Source of the DNA: Prostheceraeus crozeri
Lineage: Eukaryota; Platyhelminthes; Polycladida; Euryleptidae
Direction of reading: 5' to 3'
DNA: 64,000 nucleotides
NCBI GenBank assembly: GCA_907163375.1
Contig: CAJQUW010009052.1
Coordinates: 62,001-126,000 of the forward strand
Shown here: one piece after another, positions 1 to 13,400 of the stretch
How the letters are laid out: the number at the start of each line of letters is the position of its first letter
Numbering within the stretch: the stretch's first letter is position 1
Notes under the pieces: generated by a model
What the model was told of the DNA's origin: nothing
Database searches by the model: none
The model's input: only the letters and a program-made list of their open reading frames with translations
Program-made: the position numbers and the translations under genes

Positions 1-435
1 AGCCTACGAGTATCTTTTCAAACCCAGGAGAACTGGCACTCTGCAATATTTTATAACCTTCAATACCACAACCATCATATGTAATAGCATAGAATTTCAC
101 ACTGATGTTCTGAAATGAAGACAAACTATTGTAGAAGATTTTGATTTCAAATTCGATCAATGCATCGCAGCAACCTGGATTTTTGAGGGCATGCCAGGCC
201 TCAACCGATCTGTTGGTCGCGCAGTCGAGGAACCTCTCTTCCAGCGTACTTGTAATTTGTCAGGAAGGCATCCAGTCTGAAAGTTTTAGGATGCCACACG
301 TGTCAGCATCGGTCGAGTCTCCAGTTGAGGGAGACGAAAATGACATAAAATCCGCATTATTCATAAAGAATTCCTCTGGCATCAACTACATCGATATCAA
401 TTTCAGATCTCAAGTAAAACATCTTGAATAATTAC
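1..435. other. Cav1 intron after the IVS1 exon (incomplete)
   Basis: No Cav1 exon is visible on the minus strand. Most of the stretch is a degenerate tRNA-derived SINE (see 168-355). A 96-codon open frame on the plus strand (141-431) overlaps that SINE and has no recognisable domain, so I do not call it a gene. Confidence 0.6.
168..355 (+). mobile_element. tRNA-derived SINE, family A, degenerate copy
   Basis: The body matches the better-preserved copy at 8112-8314 (other strand) in order. A GTCGA.AACC B-box-like piece is followed by the core GTCAGGAAGGC(C)ATCC and then GTCAGCA. A C/G-rich stretch leading to GGGGAG/GGGAGA follows, then TGAC. Ends are uncertain and I saw no clear target duplication. 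Confidence 0.55.
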
Positions 436-594
436 CTGCATAGCCAAGCAGATTGTATTGCCGACAATAAGACCGAAGATGGCATATTCGAACGGCTGTG
501 AAGTAACAAACCACCAAATTTTGTACTGTATCCGACCTTTAGGAATGTAACGCCTTCGCGGACGAGCTTTCAATGCAAATTCGATACACTTTCG
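436..594 (-). CDS. Cav1: Cav1 exon: III-IV linker and IVS1
   Basis: This 159-nt exon, phase 0 to phase 0, has acceptor TTTATTTTGCAG and donor GTAATT. It encodes [40 protein letters not shown] and [13 protein letters not shown], that is the rest of the III-IV linker and IVS1. [16 protein letters not shown] followed by QY..W.FV....FEY is highly conserved in Cav1. The next exon (IVS2) is not in the remaining 435 bases, so the rest of the gene is outside the window. Confidence 0.97.
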
Positions 595-1388
595 CTGCAA
601 AATAAAAAGAGAAGCTAGTACACAGCTATCCAGAACATGCGAATATCTAAAAAAACGATGAACATTGACAAATTGGTCATTTATTATTTTATTACTTGGA
701 GTTATGCTCTTCAATTATTGCCCAAAGAACTGATTGAAATAACTTCTTGTGGGAACACTCAAACACTTGCTTCTAAAATGCCGTGACATCTCGCAAAATC
801 ATGAGAGAATTTGATGCAAAAAATAAGCAAAAGTCATACTTTTAACTGGGTGCGCAGTTATAAGGATGATCTCGGAGAACATGGTGGGCCCAAGTCTGTA
901 GTGGGAACTTTACACCCTCAATCTCAACCATCCAATGCATTGGATTTATTCTCTGTTATTCGCGACGAATTCAATGAGTTTAGTTAACTGAGTCGGGGGG
1001 AGGGATATTTCCCATGTTGATTACTTTTCTTGAGCATCTCAAGCGAAGAAAGATTGATCACTCAGACTGATAGTGATCATAAAAAATAGATTTGCAGTGC
1101 TGTGTTTGCACTGAACTCAATCTGAAATTAAGAAACTCTTATAACGACCACATTCTAAGTTTTTTGTTGTTCGTGTATGCACACAAGCAGAACTGCTGAT
1201 CAATTTTTGAAGAGAACATCAATCATTCTGCAAAATCCCGACAGAACCCTCAGATTATGTCATTCTCATAACGGACATAATCTCCCCGGACAATATTCAC
1301 CTCGGACAAAGTTCACTTTAAGTTTAAAAAAGTCTCTAAATTTCTTGACAAAAGTAAGCAGCTTATAAGATTATTTGATTTAAGTTAT

Positions 1389-1436
<48 letters not shown>

Positions 1437-4400
1437 AAAGCTATTATTGAGATGCCTAGATACTCACTTTTACCCGGTGTGAAATATTCAATAAAAGAAA
1501 AAGATTTCTTGAACTCATTGTTTTTTTAATGGAAAAAAATCTGTATTCTACAAGGAAGAAAGTCTACAACAACTTCTAAAGATAACAAAATGTACATTTC
1601 TGAGATTCACACTCGATACAAGTTGATGATACTGTCCTAAAGAAGTTGAAAAGTAAACTTCAACACAGCCTTACGCTAGACAGAAATTCAGGCGATTGTG
1701 CCTGTTACTCTCCTGGTCTGAGAGCTCTCAACTTCTAACGCATTGATGAGTAGCAGACTTACTCGTAGTAATTGACAAAGGGGGATCCGCTCTTTGAAAC
1801 TGACTTAAAGTACGATGTCTGTCAAAACTTAGTTGACCATATTTCCAAGTCAACAAGCTGGACAATGCAGGCTGCAGACATCTCATTTTTGTCATCACGC
1901 ACGTTGGATAACTAAAATTTTTATGCTATTGAGGACAAAAATCACATACTGGTAATTGTTAGGATGCATTTCAAATGTTAAGCATTAGAAACGGCAGCCC
2001 AGAAAGAGAATGTGCCCTGTATGGTAAAATAGAAGAATTCTTGATAAGCCTATATGAATTCAACATCGCTCAAGAATGATCATGTCCGGGAAGATTGTGT
2101 CATGGATTCATTCTCGCGGCATGCGTAATAGCAGATCAAATGAAGCTAGAAATTCTCGATTATCTTCTATTATGATGATGCAAACTAGGCCTCTTCTTCA
2201 CAACTTCTTCGAACTAGATATCTTGGTTAGAAAGTTATTTTCCAATGTTATTGGACAAGTAGAATGTGATAAGTTGACATCAGTTTCCTGAAAGAATAAT
2301 CGAGACGTTCATACTTATAATACAATTGGTGTACCAACTTGCCGAATTCCACTTCAAAAGCCAAAATGCAATTTTTCTTTACACAGTCCCTATGCATACC
2401 ATTCTTCGTAAAACAAACAAGCCATCTCTGGATTCTGGGAGCTGATGTGGCAAGCCATGAGTTCCCATGACTTACCAACCAGTCCGAAATTTTTCACACC
2501 GGCGAACGGTACGGCACCAGTATGCTGGTGACTAATTGCATGTCTGATAGATAATGCACATAAAACATTTCGGTGAACGCCCTGGTACGAGCGTGTAAAA
2601 GTCGTCTCATCACATTCATGGGAATATGATGAAGATAGACTTCGCGGTATCGCAGCCATAAGATCTGAAGAAATTGAGGTCCGTTCCGTTGCCATTCTTG
2701 ATTTTCCGCTGTAGGATATACTAGTCTCCTTCTTCGAGTTTTATGATGAATAGCATTATGCATGCATGCGTCGTATCCTTATCAACACCAAGCGCATTGA
2801 TAGTAGTTAAAATACTTAACCCCACATTCCTCAGACTTCTACCTATCTTTCAAAAAGCTCACATCTTCTTAAAATTATTATATTCTTTAATTGTAGAAAT
2901 CCTGTGAAATAATATTGAGTTTATTTTAAAATGACGATCATTTCGACATTGATGTCAAGATAAAATCAAAGGAGATTTTGCATTGAAATCCCTGAAATCA
3001 TTCTGCTATCAAGTTGTGTGTACCAGTGTAGACCATTGCATTAGATTTTCATAACAGGCGAGATAACAGATCACTCTTGCACTCCTTTATTCAAGTTCAA
3101 CTGGTTCAAGATGCTCCAATGCTAAAATTAGAGATGGTTTGTGATTATTGAAATAATTAGATACTATTGCGTCGCAGTCCTCCTCTTTACAATAATGACG
3201 CAGTTGGCACATTCATGAGCACAACTAACAAGAATAATTTCAAGTTTGAAGAACATAATCGATCACGAGATAAAAATGTCTATAATCCAGAATTAATCGC
3301 AAAGATATTCTGAGAGAATCGCAAAGAGATTCGTCCAAATGTAATTCAATACAACTCAAAACCTTGACAGATTGACAGATATTTCATGGTTTAAACGACA
3401 CATCGAAGATTAATTCAGAGCAGAAGAATAGTTGTTCATGACACACGCAAGACGCTGCAAATCTCCAATCTTTATATTAGACGTTCAGGATGCACATGCG
3501 CGACAACGCAACGTAGACGTAGTCCTGGCTCATTGTGCTCAGCCACATTTGGCTTGTAGATACCAGTCCTAGCCCTCACGAGGCGCAATCGTCGAAAGAT
3601 GAGAAAAGAAATGATTGAGAAAAACAGAAAAATTATTGGTATCACAGATATAAGACCGGCAGAAAATGATGTCCGTTCCGTTATACAGTCAAGACCACAG
3701 GTATAGTTGGACACATTCATCGCAAGCGCAGTAGTATGTAAATGATTACCAGCGTGAGACGTTGATGCAAGTGTAGGCGAGTTGAAGTGACCCCTCGCAA
3801 CGGCGTTCGACGTCACCGAACGCGAATTAAAATACATTCATGTATTGTAGATGTCTTCGCTATTATGAAAATTGCTCATTCATCGAAGTTATTGTTGCCA
3901 CATAAACAGTTTAGAAACGAGCGTTATCTACTGATTGGAAGCAAAAGAATCCATTTTCTATAAAGCAACACACAGTATAGACATCGGACAATACAGTCAT
4001 TGATATGTCTGAGACGGTTACGTGCAATACATGCAAATGTTTTTCAGTATGCAGAATTTGATATACCGACGTCTGTCAGACAGATAGTGGTCAGAATCGA
4101 TTGTTCCAATTATAACACAGAAATGACGTTCAAGAATAGTTGATTATTCTCTGTGTTGAAATAACGACAGGTAGGCTGTTTGATCAAGAATAGGTCAGAA
4201 GACAGACTGATGTTAGTCGATGTATATTACGTTAGCTCTTATACGACCAGCGACGCTGACCATCGTCAGGCGGCTAATCGATGCTCCATAGGTTTGACCC
4301 GTCAAGAACGAGTTTTGTCACAGAATTAGATTGTCTAATCGTATCACTTTGCTAGAAGTGCAAACTGATTCAAACAAATTGCACATGCAGGAACTTAATA

Positions 4401-7400
4401 AGTGGGCAAAAATAAATTTTCAATACCTTGCAGAGATAGGAAAGAGTCGTGCGTCGCTTGCGGATTGCTCTGAATTCCTTCAAAATGCTCCGATCGCCAC
4501 GATTCTTTCAGATTCGAAGAATTCAGATCATTGCGCTAAAGTTTTCTCGATAATGTTGGGCCCTCCAATCATTTTAAAAAAAGTTAGCAGGCGCATGAAA
4601 AAACGTTCACAAACTTCTCTGTAGAACTTGACATTGTCTGTCTCTTGGCCGTGTGATCCGGTTGATAACAGTCACTGAAACTTTGCACAATTTGGCGTGT
4701 TTAATGTTGAACTGGCTGCTTATTGTTCGATTGCTATGGTATTTAGTCAGAAGATTGTGCCATTTCATTAGCGTTACATGTTCCAATGCTTCCCTTCTAG
4801 TCAAACAGAAGAAGAGACGACCTGTCTAATTCTGTGAGTTTTGTCCCTTCAAGATTGACAATTATACTTCAAAGTGTAGCAGTTGAAGAGTTTATCTCAT
4901 TGCCGCTTCAAGTGCATTTTTGTCGGTATGAATGCATCAACTGTTGCTTTCTGTCTAAACAGCAATCTTGACGGCTCCTCCATAATTTAAATAGAAACAG
5001 CCTTGTTTGGCGGCAATTTCCGAGCAAAATCAAGAATTTGTTATTCTTTTTCTGATTTTCTTTGAATTTGCCATGCTTGCCTGCTATCTCGTGGGCTTGC
5101 AAGTACATTTACAACCATGATTAATCTGCATGATATATTCGAATCCTAGTTATAAAAATTTTCCTTGAAGCAACAATGTTGAACTTGATTTGGAAGCTTT
5201 ACATCTGCAGCTGCAGATCACCATTGATTAGAATGAAATTACGTTAGATTTTGTTTCCATTGTGCTGTTGATCTTGCAATTTGCAGTTGAAACGTGAACC
5301 TTATTTCGGCAATTCTGCTGTTGGAATGTCAGCGATGAACTCGAAGAGTTAATGTTGCGAACGGTCATGTCATTCTGCAGTTGAATGAAACGGATGATTA
5401 GCTTCTTGATCGGTCAAATCTACATAACAACGAACGAAATCAGTTGTTTAAGAAGAATGAGAACACGACTACTGCACATTTACCTGGACGACATGAAGAG
5501 GTTCATCATTTCGACTAAGAGCATCTAAAATCAAAATGACTATGTAATGAAAAGAAAATTTGGTGTGATTTTCAAAACAATGCATAACAAGTATCTTTAC
5601 AACAGCTTTCAGCAACACAAAATAAGTTTATATCAACTCGTAGGCCCGTAGTAAGCGTATTTTGAAAAATGTCCCTTTACTGAAAAGCAAGAAAGACTAA
5701 AAGAAGGCTAAGAGAAACTTATAATCATGCACATCAGATCATTTGCAAGGACTGAGATATTCTTAATTGGTCTGCTTTTGTAGTCCAGCAATCCTTGCAA
5801 CCGCCAGTTCGCATCACTGTGCACCTGATTACTCACTGTGCTCACATTCGCTATCAAGACTTTCATCCGCCCAGCTGCTGTGTGTCTTCATGCACAGCTA
5901 GAATCCCGGATGTCTATGGCCTCATGTATTCCGACTTCCAAAGAAGATTCGCATTCTTCCCTGTCGGTGCAGCATCTAGGCGAATTACTTTTCTATTTCA
6001 TGTATAGACATTTGAATATTCTACCATTTTATTCGTCATAAAGTTGCTTGTTGGATAAACGATCTCATCTACTTGTGAATCATTATGTGCGTCCAACTAA
6101 GAAGCGTTGAATGATTTTTATTTCAAGAATAAAATGCTGTCATTGTAGAAATTATAAAAACTGGATGCTAGACTATGATTGGCTTCAATTACTTTAATTT
6201 TCCGCCGGTTATATTGTTTTGGATGATTTTGTCAATTTACTGTCTGTTCATGATTTCAAGTAGATAAGTAATCGTCTGATATATCAGCTGAAACTGCAAA
6301 AATGACAATTGTGTTGAATAATGATGTGATCATCATATTAGGATTGAAAACGAATTGCAAGGTAATGAATCTGAAAAATAGAAGGCTTATCATGTTTTCC
6401 CAAAATATACTCTACATAGAAACGATATTGAAAGCTATTAGTTGGCCGCTCTGCATTCGTAGATGGGAACTGCCTAAGTTTTCATGAATTAAAATCTATG
6501 CAGATGTTTTATTCCTTGTCTCCAATTTACTACTCAGACAGGAAGACCGGAATACAGGAAGTCGCTGTCCCATAGACTCTAATTTCAGGCGGACGATGCT
6601 AGCGTATTGAAAGCAGATTTCTGAGGCAGATTTCATACCATCATCCCTACCATTACGTATAATTAAGAATTTTCGAAAATAATTAATTTTCCCTGTCTAT
6701 TTCCCATTTCGAATATTGTGAGATCAAATACAAAGATGTTACTATGACGCATTCTTATCATGCATTTCGCAATTTCATAGCTTTGTTTCTATTTGGACGC
6801 AATAGGACGCCTTCATCTTATCTGAACTCCGAAAGGAGTTATATCAAACTCAGCAGGTGGATCGAAGTCCAGTACAGTAAAACGTTCATATTCTGTTTCG
6901 TCTTCAGGATAGACTTGCAAATTGGACGTATTTGCCATCATTATGACCATGCAGAGAGCTGTTTTCTAACTAATTATCAAGACTTTTCAAAGGTAGTTTT
7001 ATAGAGATCTCAGTGGCTAGGGACTTGTACTTGTGGCATCAGGTTGTGTGGCGTGTGTTAAGTGACTTGTCACGAGAAATGGTAAAGAAGGACATCCGAA
7101 GTGAAAGCATCACACCAGCACACCCGAGTCTGACTATGTCAGCAGTCAGCACCGCCGAAAGCACAGAGTGGGAGGGAGTTGACATTAATGGCTCACAGTT
7201 CCATAAAGTCAATCTTTAGATGCTCGTATTTTCATGGTAAAAAATTCACTTATATTCTTTTGAAGTAGGGATTAGCAACCTAAACCAGCCCTCGCGCCAA
7301 TGGATCAGGCTCAACATATTCGCGACAGCAAGCCAAGAAGCAGTCAATCAAAACAAAATGAATCTTTAATGTGACTTTTATCAACATGATGCGAAACATA

Positions 7401-10400
7401 ACTGAATATGATGTATATTAAATTGCAATTTCTTTAAGTGAAAAATCCTCTTTGCAATTATGTTCAGGAAGAAATCATACAATTCTGTATCATAACTTTG
7501 CTCTACTGTATTAGAATAGATTGTATTCAATAGAGAAGGAATGCACAGAACAAAATACTTCAAAATGAACTGATAAAGCATTGAGTCTAGCAAAAAAAAT
7601 GCAAGTAATCAAAACGTGATAACAACAATACATTATTGCAAGTGATGTAAGCAATACATTGAAATTACAAAAGGCAGAGAACAATACATTATTGCAAGTC
7701 ATGTAAACAATACATTGAAATTACAAAAGGCAGAGAACAAGCAAGTTAGGAGGTAATTGCAAAATAATAGTGAAGGCATTGAAAACATGATTACCACATG
7801 ATTTAAACAAGATCAAAGCATGACTGTGACAATCAAAGACTGCATAAAAACAAAATACAATCATTTTTCATATAATCCAATGTGTTACTGTACACCTCTT
7901 GGGTTGCACACAACGCATCAGAAAGGTTCGCGGGCTTGAGGTTGCCGACCCATGTCTATAAGATTTAGATGTAGTGCGATTAACCAGACACATTTCGAAA
8001 TCAGATGCTACACTATAACTACGAGCGTGTTGACGAAAAATATATTTGAATACAATAATAGGATTTCAATAAGTTCAATTAATTCAGAAACACGTTAATC
8101 ACACTAATATCGACAGACATAAATGAATGAATGGTTTAACGTCACTGCTCCCCATACTGGGGGCTTGGGTAGTGCTGACATCGACTTTAATCTGGAGCGT
8201 TGTGATATTTTAGTCCGGATGGCCTTCCTGACGACTTCCAATGACACTTTGGGGGTTCGACCTCTTAATCAGAAGATCGCTAGGCCAAGCACGTAATCAC
8301 TGGACCACGGAGACCACTAATATCAAGAAGTATCTATATATACCACAAATTATCAGAAATCAATTTGAATTGTCTGTCAACATTAATGACCTGTGAGTAT
8401 GCTTGTGACCGTCAGTAGCCGCAAGTACGTGAAATTTTCAATGAATTTGTGAATCAAATTCTGCTTGCTCAAAAATTAGGTGCATGCGGATTTTGTGCTC
8501 TTCTGATATCTGTCCCATGTTATACGGACATTTTCAGCATACTTATTGACGGATGGTGTGTTTATTCAACCCAGTGACAGATGAAGCGCCCTCCTCTAGA
8601 GTAATCTCTATGTACGAAATGCACCCGATATCTCTTGTGACAGTTTCAGCCCGGATGAATTCTCAGACTTCCTTATAACATATTCGGGAAGATTCATCAG
8701 CACGACCGTGCATTATCACGGAGATCATTGCCTATTCACAATAGTTTAATCTCTTCAATTCTGTTAAATTCCTGAGAGAAATTAGAAGTAGAACTTTAAC
8801 TTGCGTGAAGTTTTCTGAGAACATAAACTGGCACCAGTCAAGTTCCTCTATCATAGAGTGCATACTTCGTGATTTACTGCATGCGCATGGAATGAAAGGA
8901 TACATAAGAGCAGACGGAAACAAACCACTGACATTCCCTACAAATTTGACGCTCAGTGGGGATCAAACGTTAGCTGTGATGTTGAGATAAAAACTTTTCC
9001 AGACATTGTGATATGCCTTTTGTTCGTCACATGGAACTAATGACGCTTTACTCACTCACGTCGAACCGCTGACATCACAGCTCTTCATCATATGTGATTT
9101 GAAATCGATCACCAGTAACCTCGTGTAGAACCTTCTACGAAAGTTATCAACTTAACATACTTCGGAATTTTTCGGAGAAGATTTCTCCGTCGCACACACT
9201 TACAGTATAACTGAGTTGTCAAGGAAACGACTTTAAAAAGTGCAACTACGCGAGCAGCTCGTAGCTCATTATTTTCTCAAACAGCAACATACTGCTAGAT
9301 TGTAATTTTTGCTTTGTATGTCAACTTTTCTGCAAACTAGAAGTGAAAGTACATCAATGAGAAGTTGGCAACCATCGAATTTTACTGCACTTGAAGATGA
9401 GCTGCTCAGTTTAATTGCAACTAAAATACATCATGACGATTCCCAATTATGCAACATAAATGGCTTTCTTCTCCGGTATGTTAATGGTGTTATCTGTTTC
9501 TTATTTCATAATATCAATATCATATCGTGGTCTCCGTGCCACGATGGTTAAGCGATTGACCTAGCGATCTTTTCCGGGCTCGAAGTATCACAACACTCCT
9601 GCAGTCTGCCTATGCCAGTACGTCCAAGCTTCGCATTGGGGGAGAAAGGATATAAAAGCATTTTATTGTTCAATATCATGTGGCATTTGCTTAGTTCAGA
9701 AAGAGAACATGGACTCAATCAGAATCCGTACTTTTTGGCAAAGGGAGAGTCACAAGAGAGTAGTATACCTTCTTCGTGATAATTGGAGTATTTTCATTGT
9801 TACTTTTGGTTCAGCTTGTGCAGCTAGTTTTTGACAAAAAAAATTAAAACTCAATGTTATGATGCAAAGAACATTTTTCCATGTGATGTATTCAATGTGT
9901 AGAATAGTTACGTAAATGATTCTACAAGCTTTCTTTGAAAGATTGACAAAACATAGGCTAGTATCAGCTGGAATCTCACACTCCTTTTTTTATCATAGAC
10001 CGAATTCTATGAATGTCTTGATATTATCATCTTATTTTTCATCAACAACTGTTTTCTTTCTTACTAACTGAAGATTTTAAAAATGCAGAGCTACCACTTC
10101 AGTTATAGTTACATTGAACGCCGCACTCATAGTTGGATTTTCAGATTCCGCATCTGACTAATAACTGATACATAGATTTCCGTAATTTTTGGTGCAATTA
10201 TCTATGCAGCTTTAATTAGAAACCTGATAGCTCATTTCAAGATTTGTATATTACCGCATAGTTTACAGCGAACTGTCTGTGTCATTTGAAATACGAGAAT
10301 TCCGGAATTCTCCGGAATTCCGGAAGACGAAATTTTTAAGTAACATAGACAGTGAGTTCAATTACAGGTGGAAGCACGACAAGCTATGCGGTACTATATT

Positions 10401-13400
10401 TCCCGCATGATATTGAGTTCTTGCTTTAGTGCGAGGAACTAAAATGATATCTCAATGCATTTAATACATAGATTTTCTATGGAAGAACAACTTTTTTGAT
10501 GCACTAGTAAAAATGCAAAGAACCACAATATCATGCTGGCAATCAGCAGAACTTCATGCTTCATATTAGTCTGCGCAATGTAGGCTACATTAACCACGAT
10601 GTCCTCACTGTGCCTGCATTTTTAGTGACACCGTCTCGACACTTTGCACACGCAATTCAGGTACAGCTAAGTTAATACAAAAAAGAGGACGATGGTTCTC
10701 TCTACCCGTCAAATTTAAGATTGCGCATTCTAAAGTGATTATGCGAAACACTATGAGTGATTCATTAATAACCGAACATTTTCATGCGATGCACATTAAC
10801 TGATCATGTTTCATGGGCCACGATTTGAAAGAAGTTTTTGTATTCTCAATTTTCACACCTTGCGAGCACTAATCGATGCTTGGAGTAAACAGCAATGAAC
10901 ATTCAATTAGATCAAGTAAGAAGCAATCTTCCGAAACAATCGTATCTAATTAAAAGCATGAATAACCCGTGTGACATATGCAATCAATTATCAAATTGAT
11001 AATAATTGATACTAATGGTAGACGATTTGAAATTTTCTTTAGGTGGATGGATGGTATACCAAATGCTCGCAATTCAATTAGTCGTGTGCAAAGATTAGCA
11101 AAATGATCACAATTACTTGCTTGAAAATTTAAGAAGACAGTTTTGATGGAAGACCTATTGAAAATTGGATTATCGGTTGACGCGTAGACAAAAGAAATGA
11201 TATTTCCGTAATCATGATGGTCGACTTTCAAGTGACCTATGATAATTATGACCTTCCATAATAATGTTGTAAAGGACGGTAGGCCTACCAGGTATACACA
11301 AATTGAAGGCATCGGTGTTGATGAAAAGTTAGATAATCATAATTACAATTCAGCTATTACAGCATAAAGTTAATTTAGGCATGGGTTGCAATGTGATTAT
11401 ATCGGCAAGGAACAAGTTACCCGAAGCTATGTGATTGTTATTGGTGCAACATTTTCTTACATGTAAGATTAGAAAGTGACAAAATCAGATTGACTTGAAT
11501 TTCTGCATAAGTGGTAGGACAGCACAGTTGGTTAAAGGTCGCGCTTCGGCACGGAGGTAAAGAGGGTCAAGAGTCTGAGTCTGCCCGTCTCGGGAAGTAC
11601 CACCACTCACACTGGCGGTCACCAACCCTAACCTGGTGGAACGTGACGGCTGAGAGTGTGTGACGACTGCCCACACCAAGCTGACTACCATAGCTTTGTG
11701 CCTTGGGTGGGGGTAGCGATGAGAAAATCTCTAATAGTCTTCAAACCTGGGTATAGAAAGTGTAATCAAGTGTTAATGGAATCTATGGCAATAGAACTGA
11801 ACGTCAAGTATCAAAACGAAGTATTGCTATTGTAATAGATGAGTAACATCATTGTGATAGTTCGTTCCCAAGCAGAACTGTACGAGCGTAGCTTGTTAAA
11901 ACCAATTATAAGAATAAATAATAAGTTTGAGGACCACAACACAATATCACAGAATCATGTGTGTTATGATGGTCAATGCGGAAACTAGGAGCTGACGAAT
12001 GAAATGCTTCTGTCGTCCAAGCGATGTACGAACACTCGAAGTCTCGTGCTGTGACAAGGGAAGGAGTGAGGAGTTCGCGGTCAATGTTGGACTGTATCAA
12101 GGTTCGGTTCTGAGCCCACTTCTACTCATGATCGTCATGGAGACCATTTCACAGGACTCTAGACGAGAATGCCCTCAAGAAATGCTCCACACCAATGACC
12201 TTGTCATAATATCCGACTCCGTTGAAGTTCTAACAGAGCGCTGGATGTGCTGGAAGACAAATCTGGAGGCCAAGGGCTTGCGAGTCAACGTCGGCAAGAT
12301 CAGAGTGTAGTCGAGGTACCCAAGTCCCGCAAAAGGGCCAAGGAAAGTTCCCATGTGCTGTTTGCAGGAAGGGAGTTGGACGGAACGCGACCACATGTTC
12401 AGACTGTAAGTTGTGGGTTCACAAGAGGTGTACGAATATGGCCGTTCTACGTGAAGATCCAAAGTTCAAGTGCGGGGATGTAGGGGAGAGCTTCCGGTGT
12501 TTCAAGCAATGGCCAGTGAGATAAAAATAGACGAAGACTCCTTCGAAGCGGTCGTTGACTTCTGTTACTTGGGAGAAAGACTAGGTAATTCTAGAGGTTG
12601 TTGTGAGGTTATAGCAGCACGTGCAAGAAGCGTTTGAAAGAACTTTCACGACATATTGCCTATCATTACCAATAAGAATATCACGCTGAAGCGCATGGGT
12701 CATGTATGCAATGCCTGTATCAGGAGTGTCTTGCTACATGCATCAGAGACATGGCCCATAAAAGTGGATGACCTAACTCGCCTGGTGAGAAATGAGAACA
12801 TGATCCGGGATGGATGTTTTCCATCAAATTTTATGAACGCCACTCCATGCGCGAGCTGATAGGCATGCTTCATCTACATGACCTGGAATCACCTGCAACG
12901 GATGCCTGACTGTAAGTGGCCAAAGAGAATTTCAAGTTATGAAGTAGCTGGACCGAAGATTAGAGGTGGACAGAGGAAGAGATGGTGGCACAATGTTAAG
13001 AGAGATCTTGAGCTCAGCAGCTGCACACTCAACTGACGCGCGCAAGACCGACCAGAATAGAGAAGGTGCATCCATCCCAACGACAACCGACTGTCCAACC
13101 CTCAAGCCTGGGGAAGAAGAGACAATAAACAAGGAGAAGGAGCAAGCAGGCAATCTGTCTGATTTTATATTTTATCGAAGCCATCAAATTAGGCTTTCTT
13201 CAATCTACATTGCTAGGGCTTGAAAAACATGTTATTGGAAATGCTTTAAAACAAAAAAACGCTGCATCGCTTTTTTTCAATTGAACAGCCTATTAATGTG
13301 AACCTGCAAAATGCAAACGATTTTTTGATGTTTCAAATGCAACACCTGTAATGTCGACATGTTATTCGTGAGTTTTCTAAGATGCATGTTTATATCATGC

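Noticed and set aside
141-431. 96-codon plus-strand open frame
   Set aside because: It overlaps a degenerate SINE with matching core; no protein family visible.
8112-9670. Functional tRNA genes
   Set aside because: The A- and B-box-like motifs belong to SINE heads with target duplications; no complete cloverleaf can be drawn.
10299-10326. Tandem TTCCGGAATTC motifs as a regulatory site
   Set aside because: Too short and palindromic by composition; no promoter context on either side.
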